39,393 nucleotides of DNA from Patescibacteria group bacterium (GTDB lineage Bacteria; Patescibacteriota; Patescibacteriia; Buchananbacterales; GWA2-38-13), in contig JAQTQO010000011.1 of the NCBI GenBank assembly GCA_028712155.1, positions 1 to 39,393 of the forward strand, in the 5' to 3' direction. Both the position numbers and the translations under genes were made by a program. The notes below the pieces were generated by a model. The model was not told the DNA's origin and made no database searches. It saw only the letters and a list, made by a program, of their open reading frames with translations. This document shows, one piece after another, positions 30,144 to 37,739 of this stretch (its first letter is position 1; every line of letters starts with the position of its first letter).

Positions 30144-31631
30144 ATGCGTAACGGTCTGGGGCAACGGTTCCTGGAGATGATTCCAGGATTTTTCATCTGG
30201 GCGACCTTTGCAGGTGCCGTCGCCCTCATATTTTGGAATCCCCGCGGGATGATGATCCTCATCCTGCTGTTTGACCTCTATTGGCTGTTTCGGATGTATT
30301 ACATGATGCTGCATGTAGTTTCGGCCTGGCGTCAATATCGACAATGCGTACGCGTGAATTGGATTTCCCGTCTGGAGCGATCGTATCCGTCGGCCTGGCA
30401 CGATTACTGGCACTTAATTATCCTGCCGACCTACGGTGAACCGTACGCGGTGATCCAGCGGTCGCTCCGCAGCCTGGTGGACAGCCACTACGCGCATGAT
30501 CGCATGCTGGTGGTACTCGCGGGTGAAGCGCGGGACGCGGCGCGCTTTGCCCGCATCGCCCGACAGGCGGAAACGGAGTTCGGGCAAAAGTTCGCGCGCT
30601 TTCAGGTGACGGTGCATCCGGACGGGTTGCCCGGCGAATTACCGGGTAAAGGCAGCAATCTCAATTACGCGGGACGGCAGGCGCAGGCGATGGTGGACGC
30701 GCTCGGCATCCCGTATGCGCAAGTCATCGTTTCCAGCTTCGACGTTGATACGTGCCCGCATCCGCAGTATTTTGCGTTGCTGACCCTTACGTATCTGCAG
30801 CAGCCGGACCCTACGCGCGCCAGCTATCAGCCGATCGCCGTGTACCAGAATAATTTTTGGTCGTCCAATCCTTTGATCCGCGTGGTGGCGGGAACGACCA
30901 CCTTCTGGCTGATGACGGACTTGTCGCGGCCGGAACGTCTGTTCACGTTTTCCTCGCACAGTATGAGCCTGGCGGCGCTGGTCGAGGTGGGTTTTTGGGA
31001 CCCGACGGTGGTGACCGAGGACTCCCGGATTTTTTTGCAGTGCCTGGTGCATTACCACGGCGATTACCGAGTGGTGCCGATTTTTCTGACCGTTTCCATG
31101 CACACCGTCGACGTTGGTACTTTCTGGCGGAGTATGCTAAACCAATACCGGCAGATCCGGCGCTGGGCGTGGAGCGTTGAAAACTTTCCCTGGATGGCGC
31201 AAAAATTTTGGCGTAAAGGCGGATCGCGAATCCCACTCCTGCAGCGGGTGCGGTATTTTTGGAATCTCTCCGAAGGTCTGTACTCGTGGGTGACGGCGCC
31301 AATTCTTATTTTTATGGCCAGTCGGGTTTCTTTGGCGCTGGCTCAGGCGGCGACGCCCAACGGCATGGTTGATATCGTCGGCAGACAGCTGCAAGTGATG
31401 GCGAACCTTGGTCTGATCGGCTTGGCGGTGTTTTCGCTCGTGGCCTTTTTTATGTTACCGCAGCGCGCCGAGCGGCACACCACTTTCCGTTCCGCCGTGG
31501 TGCTGCTGCAGTGGATCCTTATGCCGTTTACGTTGGTGGTGCTGGGTTCGATCCCGGCCCTGGAATCGCAAACGCGTCTCATGCTGGGCGGGCGGTTCCG
31601 GCTCGGTTTTGATGTGACGGAGAAAACATAG
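30144..31631 (+). CDS. Membrane GT2 glycosyltransferase, processive type
   Basis: The 495-residue protein has two membrane segments near the N-terminus (about 10-60), a cytoplasmic GT2 domain (about 90-345) and about three to four C-terminal membrane segments (375-480). The domain has ILPTYGEPYAVI, the substrate motif VSSFDVDTCPHP (DxD at about 199-201), TEDSR near residue 291 as catalytic base region, and QYRQIRRWAW, the QxxRW motif (about 333-341) of processive beta-glycosyltransferases such as cellulose or hyaluronan synthases. It probably makes or extends a surface polysaccharide, and heads a three-gene GT2 group. The product sugar cannot be deduced. Confidence 0.9.
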   Translation: MRNGLGQRFLEMIPGFFIWATFAGAVALIFWNPRGMMILILLFDLYWLFRMYYMMLHVVSAWRQYRQCVRVNWISRLERSYPSAWHDYWHLIILPTYGEPYAVIQRSLRSLVDSHYAHDRMLVVLAGEARDAARFARIARQAETEFGQKFARFQVTVHPDGLPGELPGKGSNLNYAGRQAQAMVDALGIPYAQVIVSSFDVDTCPHPQYFALLTLTYLQQPDPTRASYQPIAVYQNNFWSSNPLIRVVAGTTTFWLMTDLSRPERLFTFSSHSMSLAALVEVGFWDPTVVTEDSRIFLQCLVHYHGDYRVVPIFLTVSMHTVDVGTFWRSMLNQYRQIRRWAWSVENFPWMAQKFWRKGGSRIPLLQRVRYFWNLSEGLYSWVTAPILIFMASRVSLALAQAATPNGMVDIVGRQLQVMANLGLIGLAVFSLVAFFMLPQRAERHTTFRSAVVLLQWILMPFTLVVLGSIPALESQTRLMLGGRFRLGFDVTEKT

Positions 31632-31649
31632 TCAAACGGTTATCAGCCT

Positions 31650-32663
31650 ATGTCACGCGTTACCGTGGTATTACCCACCTGGAATTCGGGAAATTTTCTG
31701 CCGGCATGCCTGGGCGCGCTGCGCCAGCAGCAGTTCCGTGATTTCGTGTTGCAGGTGGTCGACAACGCTTCCAGCGACCGGACGCAACCAATTATCCGCG
31801 AACTGTATCCGGAAGCGCGGTTGCTCACCAATTTCAAAAATGTCGGATTTTCCCGGGCCGCTAACCAAGGTATCCGGCTGGCACGCACCGAGTACGTTCT
31901 CGTCTTGACGCCGGATGTCACGCTCACACCCGATTGTTTGTCGGAGCTGGTGGCGTTTGCCGACCATCACCCGGATGGGGCGAGCTTCGGACCAAAACTT
32001 TTCCGGGGCGAAGGTCAGGAGATTGAAGGGGAGCCGGTGTCCGTTGAACGCGGGATGATACTTGATTCGGCCGGATTGCGCATCGGGCGGAGCCGGCGCG
32101 CACGCAATCGCGGGGAAGGGGAGCCCGACGGACCGGCGTATCAACAGCCGCAGGCAGTCTTTGGCTGCAGCGGGGCGTGCGTGCTGTATCGAAAAAGCGC
32201 GCTGGAAGCGGTGGCACTCGACGGACAATTCTTCGATGAGGATTTTTTTGCGTATAAGGAGGACGTTGACCTGGCCTGGCGTCTCCAGTTGGCCGGATTT
32301 TCCGCCTGGTTTGTGCCGGCAGCGACCGGGTACCATGTACGCCGGTTCCGCGCTTCGCGCGGCTGGCTGGGAAAGCTGCAGACCCGCCGCAAGCTTCCGC
32401 GGCCGCTCCGCGCGTTGTCGTTTAAAAATCAGCGCTTGATGCTGGCGAAAAATGAACACTGGTATAATGCGCGCCGGGATGTGCTGCCGTTGATCGCCTG
32501 CGAGTTTTTCGCGCTGGTGTCGCTCGTGTTGGCCGAGCCATTTCTGTGGCGATCACTGATGACGCTGAGGCGACAACTGCCGGCGGCCATGCAAAAGCGC
32601 AGACGGATCCAGGCATTTACCCGGGTATCCCCCCAGGATATGCGCAAGTGGTTTCGTCGGTAA
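31650..32663 (+). CDS. GT2 glycosyltransferase, rhamnosyltransferase-like
   Basis: The 337-residue GT-A fold protein begins VTVVLPTWNSGNFLPACL, has VVDNASSDRT, FKNVGFSRAANQGI and the nucleotide-sugar motif VLTPDV (85-90, in place of LNPD). Acceptor-side motifs follow: CSGACVLYRKSALEAV, FFAYKEDVDLAWRL and a His near GYHV. This pattern is that of WbbL-type rhamnosyltransferases, though the donor is uncertain. The region after about 270 includes a possible membrane-associated segment (LIACEFFALVSLVLAEPFL). It lies 18 bases after the first GT and 15 bases before the next, so all three are likely one operon for glycan or glycolipid assembly. Confidence 0.9.
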   Translation: MSRVTVVLPTWNSGNFLPACLGALRQQQFRDFVLQVVDNASSDRTQPIIRELYPEARLLTNFKNVGFSRAANQGIRLARTEYVLVLTPDVTLTPDCLSELVAFADHHPDGASFGPKLFRGEGQEIEGEPVSVERGMILDSAGLRIGRSRRARNRGEGEPDGPAYQQPQAVFGCSGACVLYRKSALEAVALDGQFFDEDFFAYKEDVDLAWRLQLAGFSAWFVPAATGYHVRRFRASRGWLGKLQTRRKLPRPLRALSFKNQRLMLAKNEHWYNARRDVLPLIACEFFALVSLVLAEPFLWRSLMTLRRQLPAAMQKRRRIQAFTRVSPQDMRKWFRR

Positions 32664-32678
32664 GCTTTGGGTCGGTGT

Positions 32679-33530
32679 ATGCCAGTACCCGATATTTCCG
32701 TCGTTATTCTGAATTACCGTCAGCGCGGCCTGGTGCGTCAGTGCTTGCGCGGGGTGCTGTTGTCCAAACCGCGGTGCTCCTACGAGGTGATCGTCGTCGA
32801 CAACCATTCGCATGACCGGTGTTTGGAAATGGTGGCGGAGCAATTTCCCTGGGCGGTGCGCTTGCAGAGCCCGGTCAACGGCGGGTTCAGCGCCGGCAAT
32901 AACCTCGGCATTCGGACGGCGCGCGGGCGATATATTCTCATCCTTAACCCGGATATTGCGCTGCTGGAAGGCCAGCTTGATGCGCTGCTCGAGTTTTGTG
33001 AATCGCATCCGCGCGTCGGCGTGGTCGGCCCCCGGCTGACCTACCCGCTCGGTGCGCCGCAGGAATCATGCCGCCGGTTTCCCCAGTTATTCATTCCGCT
33101 GTACCGGCGGACGCTGCTGGGCCGGTTGCCGTCCGTCCAGCGCAAGCTCGATGCATTTTTGATGCGCGATTTTAACCACGCCGAATGCCGGCCGGTCGAT
33201 TGGCTGATGGGAGCGTGCCTGCTGGTGCGCCGGGAAACGTTCGATGCGGTCGGGCTCTTCGACGAGAAATATTTTCTATACTACGAGGACCTCGATTTTT
33301 GCCGGCGGTGCTGGGACGCTCATTGGGAGGTGTGGTACGTGGCGCATGTGGCGCCGGTGCACTACCATCAGCGCCTTTCCGCGCACGGCGGACGGTTAAC
33401 GGCGGTGGTCGCCAACCGCGCCGCCTGGCATCATCTTCGTTCCGCCTTACGCTACTACGGCAAATATGCCCGCAAGAGTTTTCCGGTTTCGAGCCCCTCT
33501 GGACAGGAAGCGGCGCGTAGCGTAGAGTAA
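32679..33530 (+). CDS. GT2 glycosyltransferase
   Basis: The 283-residue GT2 family protein has VSVVILNY-like start (ISVVILNYRQRGLV), VIVVDNHSHD, VNGGFSAGNNLGIRTARGRYILILNPDIAL with NPD at 90-92, then VGPRLTYPLGAPQESCRRFP and LMGACLLVRRETFDAVGLFDEKYFLYYEDLDFCRR, the hallmark of the rhamnosyl/hexosyl GT2 subfamily. It is probably the third step enzyme in the same glycan pathway. ATG 32679 gives the standard N-terminus; the TTG at 32667 would only add four residues. The C-terminus is short and basic (KYARKSFP). Confidence 0.92.
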   Translation: MPVPDISVVILNYRQRGLVRQCLRGVLLSKPRCSYEVIVVDNHSHDRCLEMVAEQFPWAVRLQSPVNGGFSAGNNLGIRTARGRYILILNPDIALLEGQLDALLEFCESHPRVGVVGPRLTYPLGAPQESCRRFPQLFIPLYRRTLLGRLPSVQRKLDAFLMRDFNHAECRPVDWLMGACLLVRRETFDAVGLFDEKYFLYYEDLDFCRRCWDAHWEVWYVAHVAPVHYHQRLSAHGGRLTAVVANRAAWHHLRSALRYYGKYARKSFPVSSPSGQEAARSVE

Positions 33531-33560
33531 GGGAGCGGAAAAGCCGATTTATCGCTTCCC
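33531..33560 (+). terminator. Possible hairpin terminator of the GT2 group
   Basis: GGGAGCG (33531-33537) pairs with CGCTTCCC (33553-33560) with one bulged base. It starts directly after the last GT2 stop. There is no clean T-tract (GTAGACATCTTT follows), so it is weak. Confidence 0.35.
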
Positions 33561-33627
33561 GTAGACATCTTTCGACCGTCAGAAATTTGCTTTGCGCGAT
33601 GGATGCGCGGCGGAATATCTCACCTGT

Positions 33628-34635
33628 ATGCTGATCAAGAAAATCGGCATTGACCTGGGTACCACCAATACGTTGGTGTATGTGCCGCGCCGCGGCATTG
33701 TCATTAATGAGCCGTCGGTGGTCGCGATGTCCATTTCGGATAGAAAGATTTTGACCGTCGGGCAGGAAGCCAAAGAGATGCTGGGGCGTACGCCGGATTC
33801 GATCGTCGCGGTGCGGCCGTTGAAAGACGGCGTGATTGCCGACTACAAGATGACGGCTGCGATGATCCGATACTTTGTCAATAAGGCGCTGGGCGGCGTT
33901 CACCTTTTCCGTCCGGAAGTCATGGTGGCCGTGCCCGCCGGAATTACCTCGACCGAGCGGCGCGCGGTGATCGATGCGACCGTTGCGGCCGGCGCCCGGG
34001 CGGCGTACATCATCAAGGAGCCGATCGTCGCGGCGATCGGTGCGGACGTTCCGATCGGTTCGGCGTCGGGGCATATGATCATTGATATCGGGGGCGGTAC
34101 GGCGGAAATGGCCATCATTTCTCTCGGTGGCATGGTGGCGAGTGCATCCGTGCGCATCGGCGGCAATAAATTTGACGCGGCGATCGCCGAGCATATCCGG
34201 CGCAAGTACAACCTCGCGATCGGCGAGCGGACGGCCGAGCGCATAAAGATTGATATCGGTTCGGCCATGTACCTCGAAGAGCGTCTGCCCAAGGAGATCC
34301 GCGGCCGTGATATCATCACCGGTTTACCCCGCTCCATTACCGTGACCTCCGATGACGTGACCGATGCGGTGCAGGAAGAGCTCGAGGGGATTATCGGTGC
34401 GGTCAAGGACGTGCTGCACCGGACGCCGCCGGAACTCGCCGCCGACGTGATCGATAAGGGCATGATTCTTTCGGGCGGTTCGGCGCAGCTGCGGAATATC
34501 GATCAGCTTTTGAGCCGGGCCACCGGTGTGTCAGCGTACGTGGCTGATGAGCCGATGCTGTGTGTGGCGAAAGGCACCGGCATCGCCCTGGAAAATTTGG
34601 AGAGCTACAAACGCAGCATTTTAGCCATGAAATAG
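33628..34635 (+). CDS. mreB: Rod shape-determining protein MreB
   Basis: Actin-like cytoskeletal protein that positions the elongation machinery, the partner of RodA-type synthases. The 335-residue protein has the phosphate-1 motif IGIDLGTTNTLVYV, the RRGIVINEPSVVAM segment, EPIVAAIGADVPIG, phosphate-2 IIDIGGGTAEMAIISLGG, and the adenosine motif LSGGSAQL near the C-terminus. ATG 33628 (MLIKKIGIDLGTTN) is the standard start; the frame extends upstream to 33592 without a better site. mreC and mreD are not in the window; the next gene is holB-like behind two terminators. No Shine-Dalgarno or strong promoter was seen. Confidence 0.97.
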   Translation: MLIKKIGIDLGTTNTLVYVPRRGIVINEPSVVAMSISDRKILTVGQEAKEMLGRTPDSIVAVRPLKDGVIADYKMTAAMIRYFVNKALGGVHLFRPEVMVAVPAGITSTERRAVIDATVAAGARAAYIIKEPIVAAIGADVPIGSASGHMIIDIGGGTAEMAIISLGGMVASASVRIGGNKFDAAIAEHIRRKYNLAIGERTAERIKIDIGSAMYLEERLPKEIRGRDIITGLPRSITVTSDDVTDAVQEELEGIIGAVKDVLHRTPPELAADVIDKGMILSGGSAQLRNIDQLLSRATGVSAYVADEPMLCVAKGTGIALENLESYKRSILAMK

Positions 34636-34637
34636 GC

Positions 34638-34657
34638 GCAGAATATCTGCATTTTTT
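34638..34657 (+). terminator. First of two terminators after mreB
   Basis: GCAGA (34638-34642) pairs with TCTGC (34646-34650) around a 3-base loop, followed by A and six T (34652-34657). The stem is short but the T-tract is good. Confidence 0.7.
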
Positions 34658-34663
34658 GACGCG

Positions 34664-34686
34664 CCCGGCGATTGCCGGGGTTTTTT
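34664..34686 (+). terminator. Second terminator after mreB, overlapping the holB promoter
   Basis: CCCGGC (34664-34669) pairs with GCCGGG (34674-34679) around a GATT loop, then G and six T (34681-34686). The 3' arm contains the -35 hexamer of the next promoter. Confidence 0.85.
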
Positions 34687-34700
34687 AAATTCGGTACAAT
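34672..34700 (+). promoter_or_regulatory. Promoter of the holB-like gene, inside the terminator
   Basis: TTGCCG (34672-34677, in the loop and 3' arm of the second mreB terminator), a 17-base spacer containing its T-tract, and TACAAT (34695-34700). The predicted start near 34707 is only a few bases before ATG 34711. Confidence 0.7.
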
Positions 34701-34710
34701 GCATACACGT

Positions 34711-35778
34711 ATGGCAGGCATGCATCCGGAATGGCCGGTCGTGGGGCATCAGCCGGTCGTGGCATTTTTACGGCAAAGCGTGCAGAAGAAAAAAACGGCG
34801 CACGCCTATTTGTTCGTGGGCGCGTCACAGATCGGTAAAGCGACGGTGGCCAAGCACTTCGCCGCGGCGCTGCTGTGCGCACAGGGCAGCGACGGGGGGT
34901 GGTGCGACGATTGTTTGTCTTGCCATCAGCGGGCGCTGGGAGTGCATCCCGATTATCACGTCATTGTGCCGGCGCGGGCGACCGCAGACTCGACCGCGCG
35001 GCCGATCATCAGTCTCGAGCAAATTAAAGAGCTGCAGCAGCGCCTGTCCCGCCGGCCGGTGCTCGCTGCACGAACCGTCGCCATCATTAATGGCGCCGGT
35101 CTTCTCAATGAAAAGGCGGCCAACGCCTTGTTGAAAACCGTGGAAGAGCCGAATCCGGGAACGGTCATCATGCTCACGTGTGATGCGGCCGATCAAGTGC
35201 CGCTGACGCTGCAATCCCGCTGCCAACGTCTGTCGTTATCCGCGGTTCCGACGGCGGAAATTATTGGTGCGCTGCGCAAAGAGGGCGTCAGCCACAGCGA
35301 GGCGGAACGCATTGCAGCGCTGGCCGGGGGACGGCCGGGGCTGGCGTTTGCGTACGTGCAGGATACCCAGCTGCGCAAGGCCTGCGAAGAAGAGCTGGAA
35401 ACGTTCGACGAGCTGACGCGTCAGGCGTGGGGCGAACGGTTCCGGCTCGCCGCTGCGTGGTTTCAGCATGCCAATGCGGATCATACCCGTTCGGTTGCCG
35501 AGTCACTTCGCAGCCGTCTCGAAGTCTGGATGACGGCCGGACGGGACCGGTTGCTGGAAGCAGCCGGCTGCGGCCACATCTGCCAGCGAACGCGGGGGGA
35601 AATTGCTGAGGTCGCGACGATCGATTTGGCAGCGGTGCGGCAGTGGAGCCTGTTTTTGGACAAAGTCATTGCAACCATGGTAGCATTGCAGCAGAACGTC
35701 AACCCGCGGCTGGCCTATGAGTTATTATTGTTGGATATGCCCCGCCAGCGCCGAGCCGGAAAAGAAATGCCTGCGTAG
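34711..35778 (+). CDS. holB: DNA polymerase III delta' subunit-like clamp-loader ATPase
   Basis: The 355-residue protein is of the AAA+ clamp-loader family, which loads the sliding clamp in replication. The P-loop-like GASQIGKAT (37-45) has Ala/Gln changes. It is followed by the zinc module C-x8-C-x2-C-x2-C (C56, C65, C68, C71) shared by delta' and DnaX. VAIINGAGLLNEKAANALLKTVEEP and LQSRCQRL (the SRC motif that supplies the arginine finger) identify the family. Length and the altered P-loop favour delta' over gamma/tau, which is longer. ATG 34711 is chosen because the predicted transcript starts about four bases before; the ATG at 34699 lies in the -10 element, and 34720 is an alternative. 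Confidence 0.9.
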   Translation: MAGMHPEWPVVGHQPVVAFLRQSVQKKKTAHAYLFVGASQIGKATVAKHFAAALLCAQGSDGGWCDDCLSCHQRALGVHPDYHVIVPARATADSTARPIISLEQIKELQQRLSRRPVLAARTVAIINGAGLLNEKAANALLKTVEEPNPGTVIMLTCDAADQVPLTLQSRCQRLSLSAVPTAEIIGALRKEGVSHSEAERIAALAGGRPGLAFAYVQDTQLRKACEEELETFDELTRQAWGERFRLAAAWFQHANADHTRSVAESLRSRLEVWMTAGRDRLLEAAGCGHICQRTRGEIAEVATIDLAAVRQWSLFLDKVIATMVALQQNVNPRLAYELLLLDMPRQRRAGKEMPA

Positions 35779-35814
35779 TTTGACCGGAGCGGCTGGTTGG
35801 TAAATTTTTTCCAT

Positions 35815-36918
35815 ATGAAAAAAACATATCGGCAACGCCGGCGACTGGGCCTGATCGTGATTGTCGCCGCGTTTTTTTTGAGTGGTTGCGTTGGGTCGCT
35901 CGGCGGCGGGAAAAAGATCCCTCCTGTTGCCGGATTGTTTCAGTCCCGGCAGAATCAAGCGCAACCCCAACAACTCAAAGGAGATGTCTGGGAAGGGCGT
36001 CAGCGGTTGCTGGTGGCCGGTGGGTTCGGCAGTTTGGCGAATCTCAGCCTGCTGGAGTTGTATCCGGACCCGAAAGATTTCCGAACTTTTTATCTCTCGT
36101 CACCGGGGGTGGGTTTATTGTATACCTATGACGCCGCGCAGACCTGGCAGCAGGCACGGGAGATTACGAGCGGCACCGTGAACGATGTCGCGATTGACCC
36201 GCGCAGTACCTGTACCGTTTACGTTGCGATCGGTAATCAGATATTGAAAACCATCGACTGCAACCGGAATTACCGGGAAATTTACCTCGATTCACGGCCC
36301 AACGCGGTGATGACGGTTACGGTTGATGCCACGAATTCCGCGATCGTGTATCTTGGTACATCGGCCGGCGAACTGTTCCGGAGCGTCAACAGCGGAGAAA
36401 GTTGGTCGCGCGCCTACCAATTCGACAGCAGTTTGCGGTGGCTGGCGTTCGATCCGAATAATGCGCGCCGGGCGTATGCCCTGACGACCAAGAACGGACT
36501 GTGGCGGAGTACGGATGGTGCGCAGACCTGGCAGAGCCTGGCGAATGGTTTGCAGCCGTACAGCCAGGGTCAGGAAATCAACGTGGTCCAGTTCGTCAAC
36601 GACCAGCCCAATACCATGTATCTGCTGAATCGCTACGGCCTGCTCAAGAGCGGCGATGCGGGCGACACATGGCAGGCGCTCAGCCTGATTACGCTGCCGT
36701 TGTCAACCAAAATTCTGGCGTTTGCCGTCAATCCGAACAACAGTAAGGAATTATTCTATGCGACCGCGTCCACGTTCTACCGTTCGACGAACGGCGGCAG
36801 TAGCTGGGATACGCGGCGGTTGCCGGGACGGGGAGCGGCACCGCAGTTTCTCACCATGCACCCGCGTGACGCCTCGACGTTGTACCTTGGATTGTCCATC
36901 GTCACATCGAAAAAATGA
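35815..36918 (+). CDS. Lipoprotein with BNR/sortilin-type beta-propeller
   Basis: The 367-residue protein has a basic, hydrophobic lipoprotein signal (MKKTYRQRRR then about 11-24) with lipobox LSGC (C25). The rest is a repeat-type beta-propeller with Asp-box motifs: TYDAAQTW, SVNSGESW, STDGAQTW, SGDAGDTW and STNGGSSW, spaced about 45-90 residues apart. Such propellers occur in sialidases, in photosystem II assembly factor Ycf48 and in sortilin-like proteins; no catalytic residues for a sialidase were evident. It is likely a surface-exposed binding or assembly protein. ATG 35815 starts directly after a T-rich stretch; a TTGACC (35780-35785) with TAAATT (35801-35806) at 15-base spacing is a weak promoter candidate that would give a leaderless mRNA. 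Confidence 0.82.
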   Translation: MKKTYRQRRRLGLIVIVAAFFLSGCVGSLGGGKKIPPVAGLFQSRQNQAQPQQLKGDVWEGRQRLLVAGGFGSLANLSLLELYPDPKDFRTFYLSSPGVGLLYTYDAAQTWQQAREITSGTVNDVAIDPRSTCTVYVAIGNQILKTIDCNRNYREIYLDSRPNAVMTVTVDATNSAIVYLGTSAGELFRSVNSGESWSRAYQFDSSLRWLAFDPNNARRAYALTTKNGLWRSTDGAQTWQSLANGLQPYSQGQEINVVQFVNDQPNTMYLLNRYGLLKSGDAGDTWQALSLITLPLSTKILAFAVNPNNSKELFYATASTFYRSTNGGSSWDTRRLPGRGAAPQFLTMHPRDASTLYLGLSIVTSKK

Positions 36919-36921
36919 TCT

Positions 36922-36949
36922 TTGATGGGCTTCGCTTACTTTGTAATTT
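36922..36949 (+). promoter_or_regulatory. Putative promoter of frr
   Basis: TTGATG (36922-36927), a 16-base spacer and TAATTT (36944-36949). The predicted start is about 9 bases before ATG 36965, again an almost leaderless arrangement. Confidence 0.45.
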
Positions 36950-36964
36950 CGTCGATGAACTTCT

Positions 36965-37519
36965 ATGCATCCCATAATTGAAAGCCACCGTACGCAGTTT
37001 ACCGCCGTCATTGACACGGCCAAGCGCGAACTCGGCGCAATCCGAACCGGCCGGGCAAATCCGTTAGTGGTTGAGCAGATATCCGTCGAAGCGTATGGCG
37101 CGCGTACCCCGCTGCGGCAAGTCGCCTCAATTTCGGTTCCGGAGCCATCCGTTATCGCGATTGAACCGTGGGACAAAAGCATCATCAAGGATATCGAGCG
37201 CGCGATCGTTGAAGCCCGGCTCGGCCTCCAGCCGTCGGTCAGCGGAACCACGTTGCGTCTGACGATGCCACCGCTCACGACGGAAACCCGCACGGAACTG
37301 ACGCGGACGGCCAAGCAGAAAATCGAACAATTCCGGGTGCGTATCCGGAGCCTGCGCGATAAAGTGCGCGAGGAGATCACCAAGGCGGAGAAAAGCAAAT
37401 CTATCACGCAGGATGACCGCTATGAGGCGTTCAAACATGCGGACGAGTTGACCAAGAATTTCACCGCCCAGCTGAAAGATCTCGAGGACCGAAAAGTGCA
37501 GGAAATCAATACCGTGTAG
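36965..37519 (+). CDS. frr: Ribosome recycling factor
   Basis: Splits post-termination ribosomes together with EF-G. The 184-residue protein has the canonical two-domain design: helix 1 with ELGAIRTGRANPLVVEQI, beta domain with VEAYGARTPLRQVASISVPEPSVIAIEPWDKS and IERAIVEARLGLQPSVSGTTLRLTMPPLTTETR, and C-terminal helices EQFRVRIRSLRDKVREEITKAEK and FTAQLKDLEDRKVQEI. It is not in the usual rpsB-tsf-pyrH-frr cluster here but sits between a lipoprotein gene and rseP. Confidence 0.97.
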   Translation: MHPIIESHRTQFTAVIDTAKRELGAIRTGRANPLVVEQISVEAYGARTPLRQVASISVPEPSVIAIEPWDKSIIKDIERAIVEARLGLQPSVSGTTLRLTMPPLTTETRTELTRTAKQKIEQFRVRIRSLRDKVREEITKAEKSKSITQDDRYEAFKHADELTKNFTAQLKDLEDRKVQEINTV

Positions 37520-37548
37520 CGTTCCGTTGTTTTTAGCGGTGTACGGCA

Positions 37549-37584
37549 GCGGGTCTGACCATGGGATTCCCGCGGTCGTTTTAT
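37549..37584 (+). terminator. Possible terminator of frr
   Basis: GCGGG (37549-37553) pairs with CCCGC (37569-37573), extendable by TC/GA with a bulge. A TTTTATTT stretch follows after GGTCG. The stem is short and the T-run is offset, so this is a weak call. The rest of 37520-37739 holds no gene. Confidence 0.35.
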
Positions 37585-37664
37585 TTACGCATTCGCGCAG
37601 TTTCGGAACTTGTTTTGGCGGTATGCAAACGTCATATTCTGCGATTTGAAACCGGTTGAGGAGC

Positions 37665-37694
37665 TGGACAATATTGAAATTTTTTGGTATAGAT
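37665..37694 (+). promoter_or_regulatory. Putative promoter of rseP
   Basis: TGGACA (37665-37670), an 18-base AT-rich spacer and TATAGA (37689-37694). The predicted leader to ATG 37740 is about 40 bases. A second possibility, TTGAAA (37674-37679) with TATGTT (37699-37704), has a 19-base spacer. Confidence 0.5.
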
Positions 37695-37739
37695 AGGTAT
37701 GTTACGTACGATGATTTTAACCGGTAAACGGGCTCCATT

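Noticed and set aside
22431-33579. Repeated word near 22431-22448 and 33556-33574 (CCGTAGACAT then T-rich)
   Set aside because: The matches are short (15 of 17) and many such pairs are expected by chance in 39 kb; no structure or shared context supports function.
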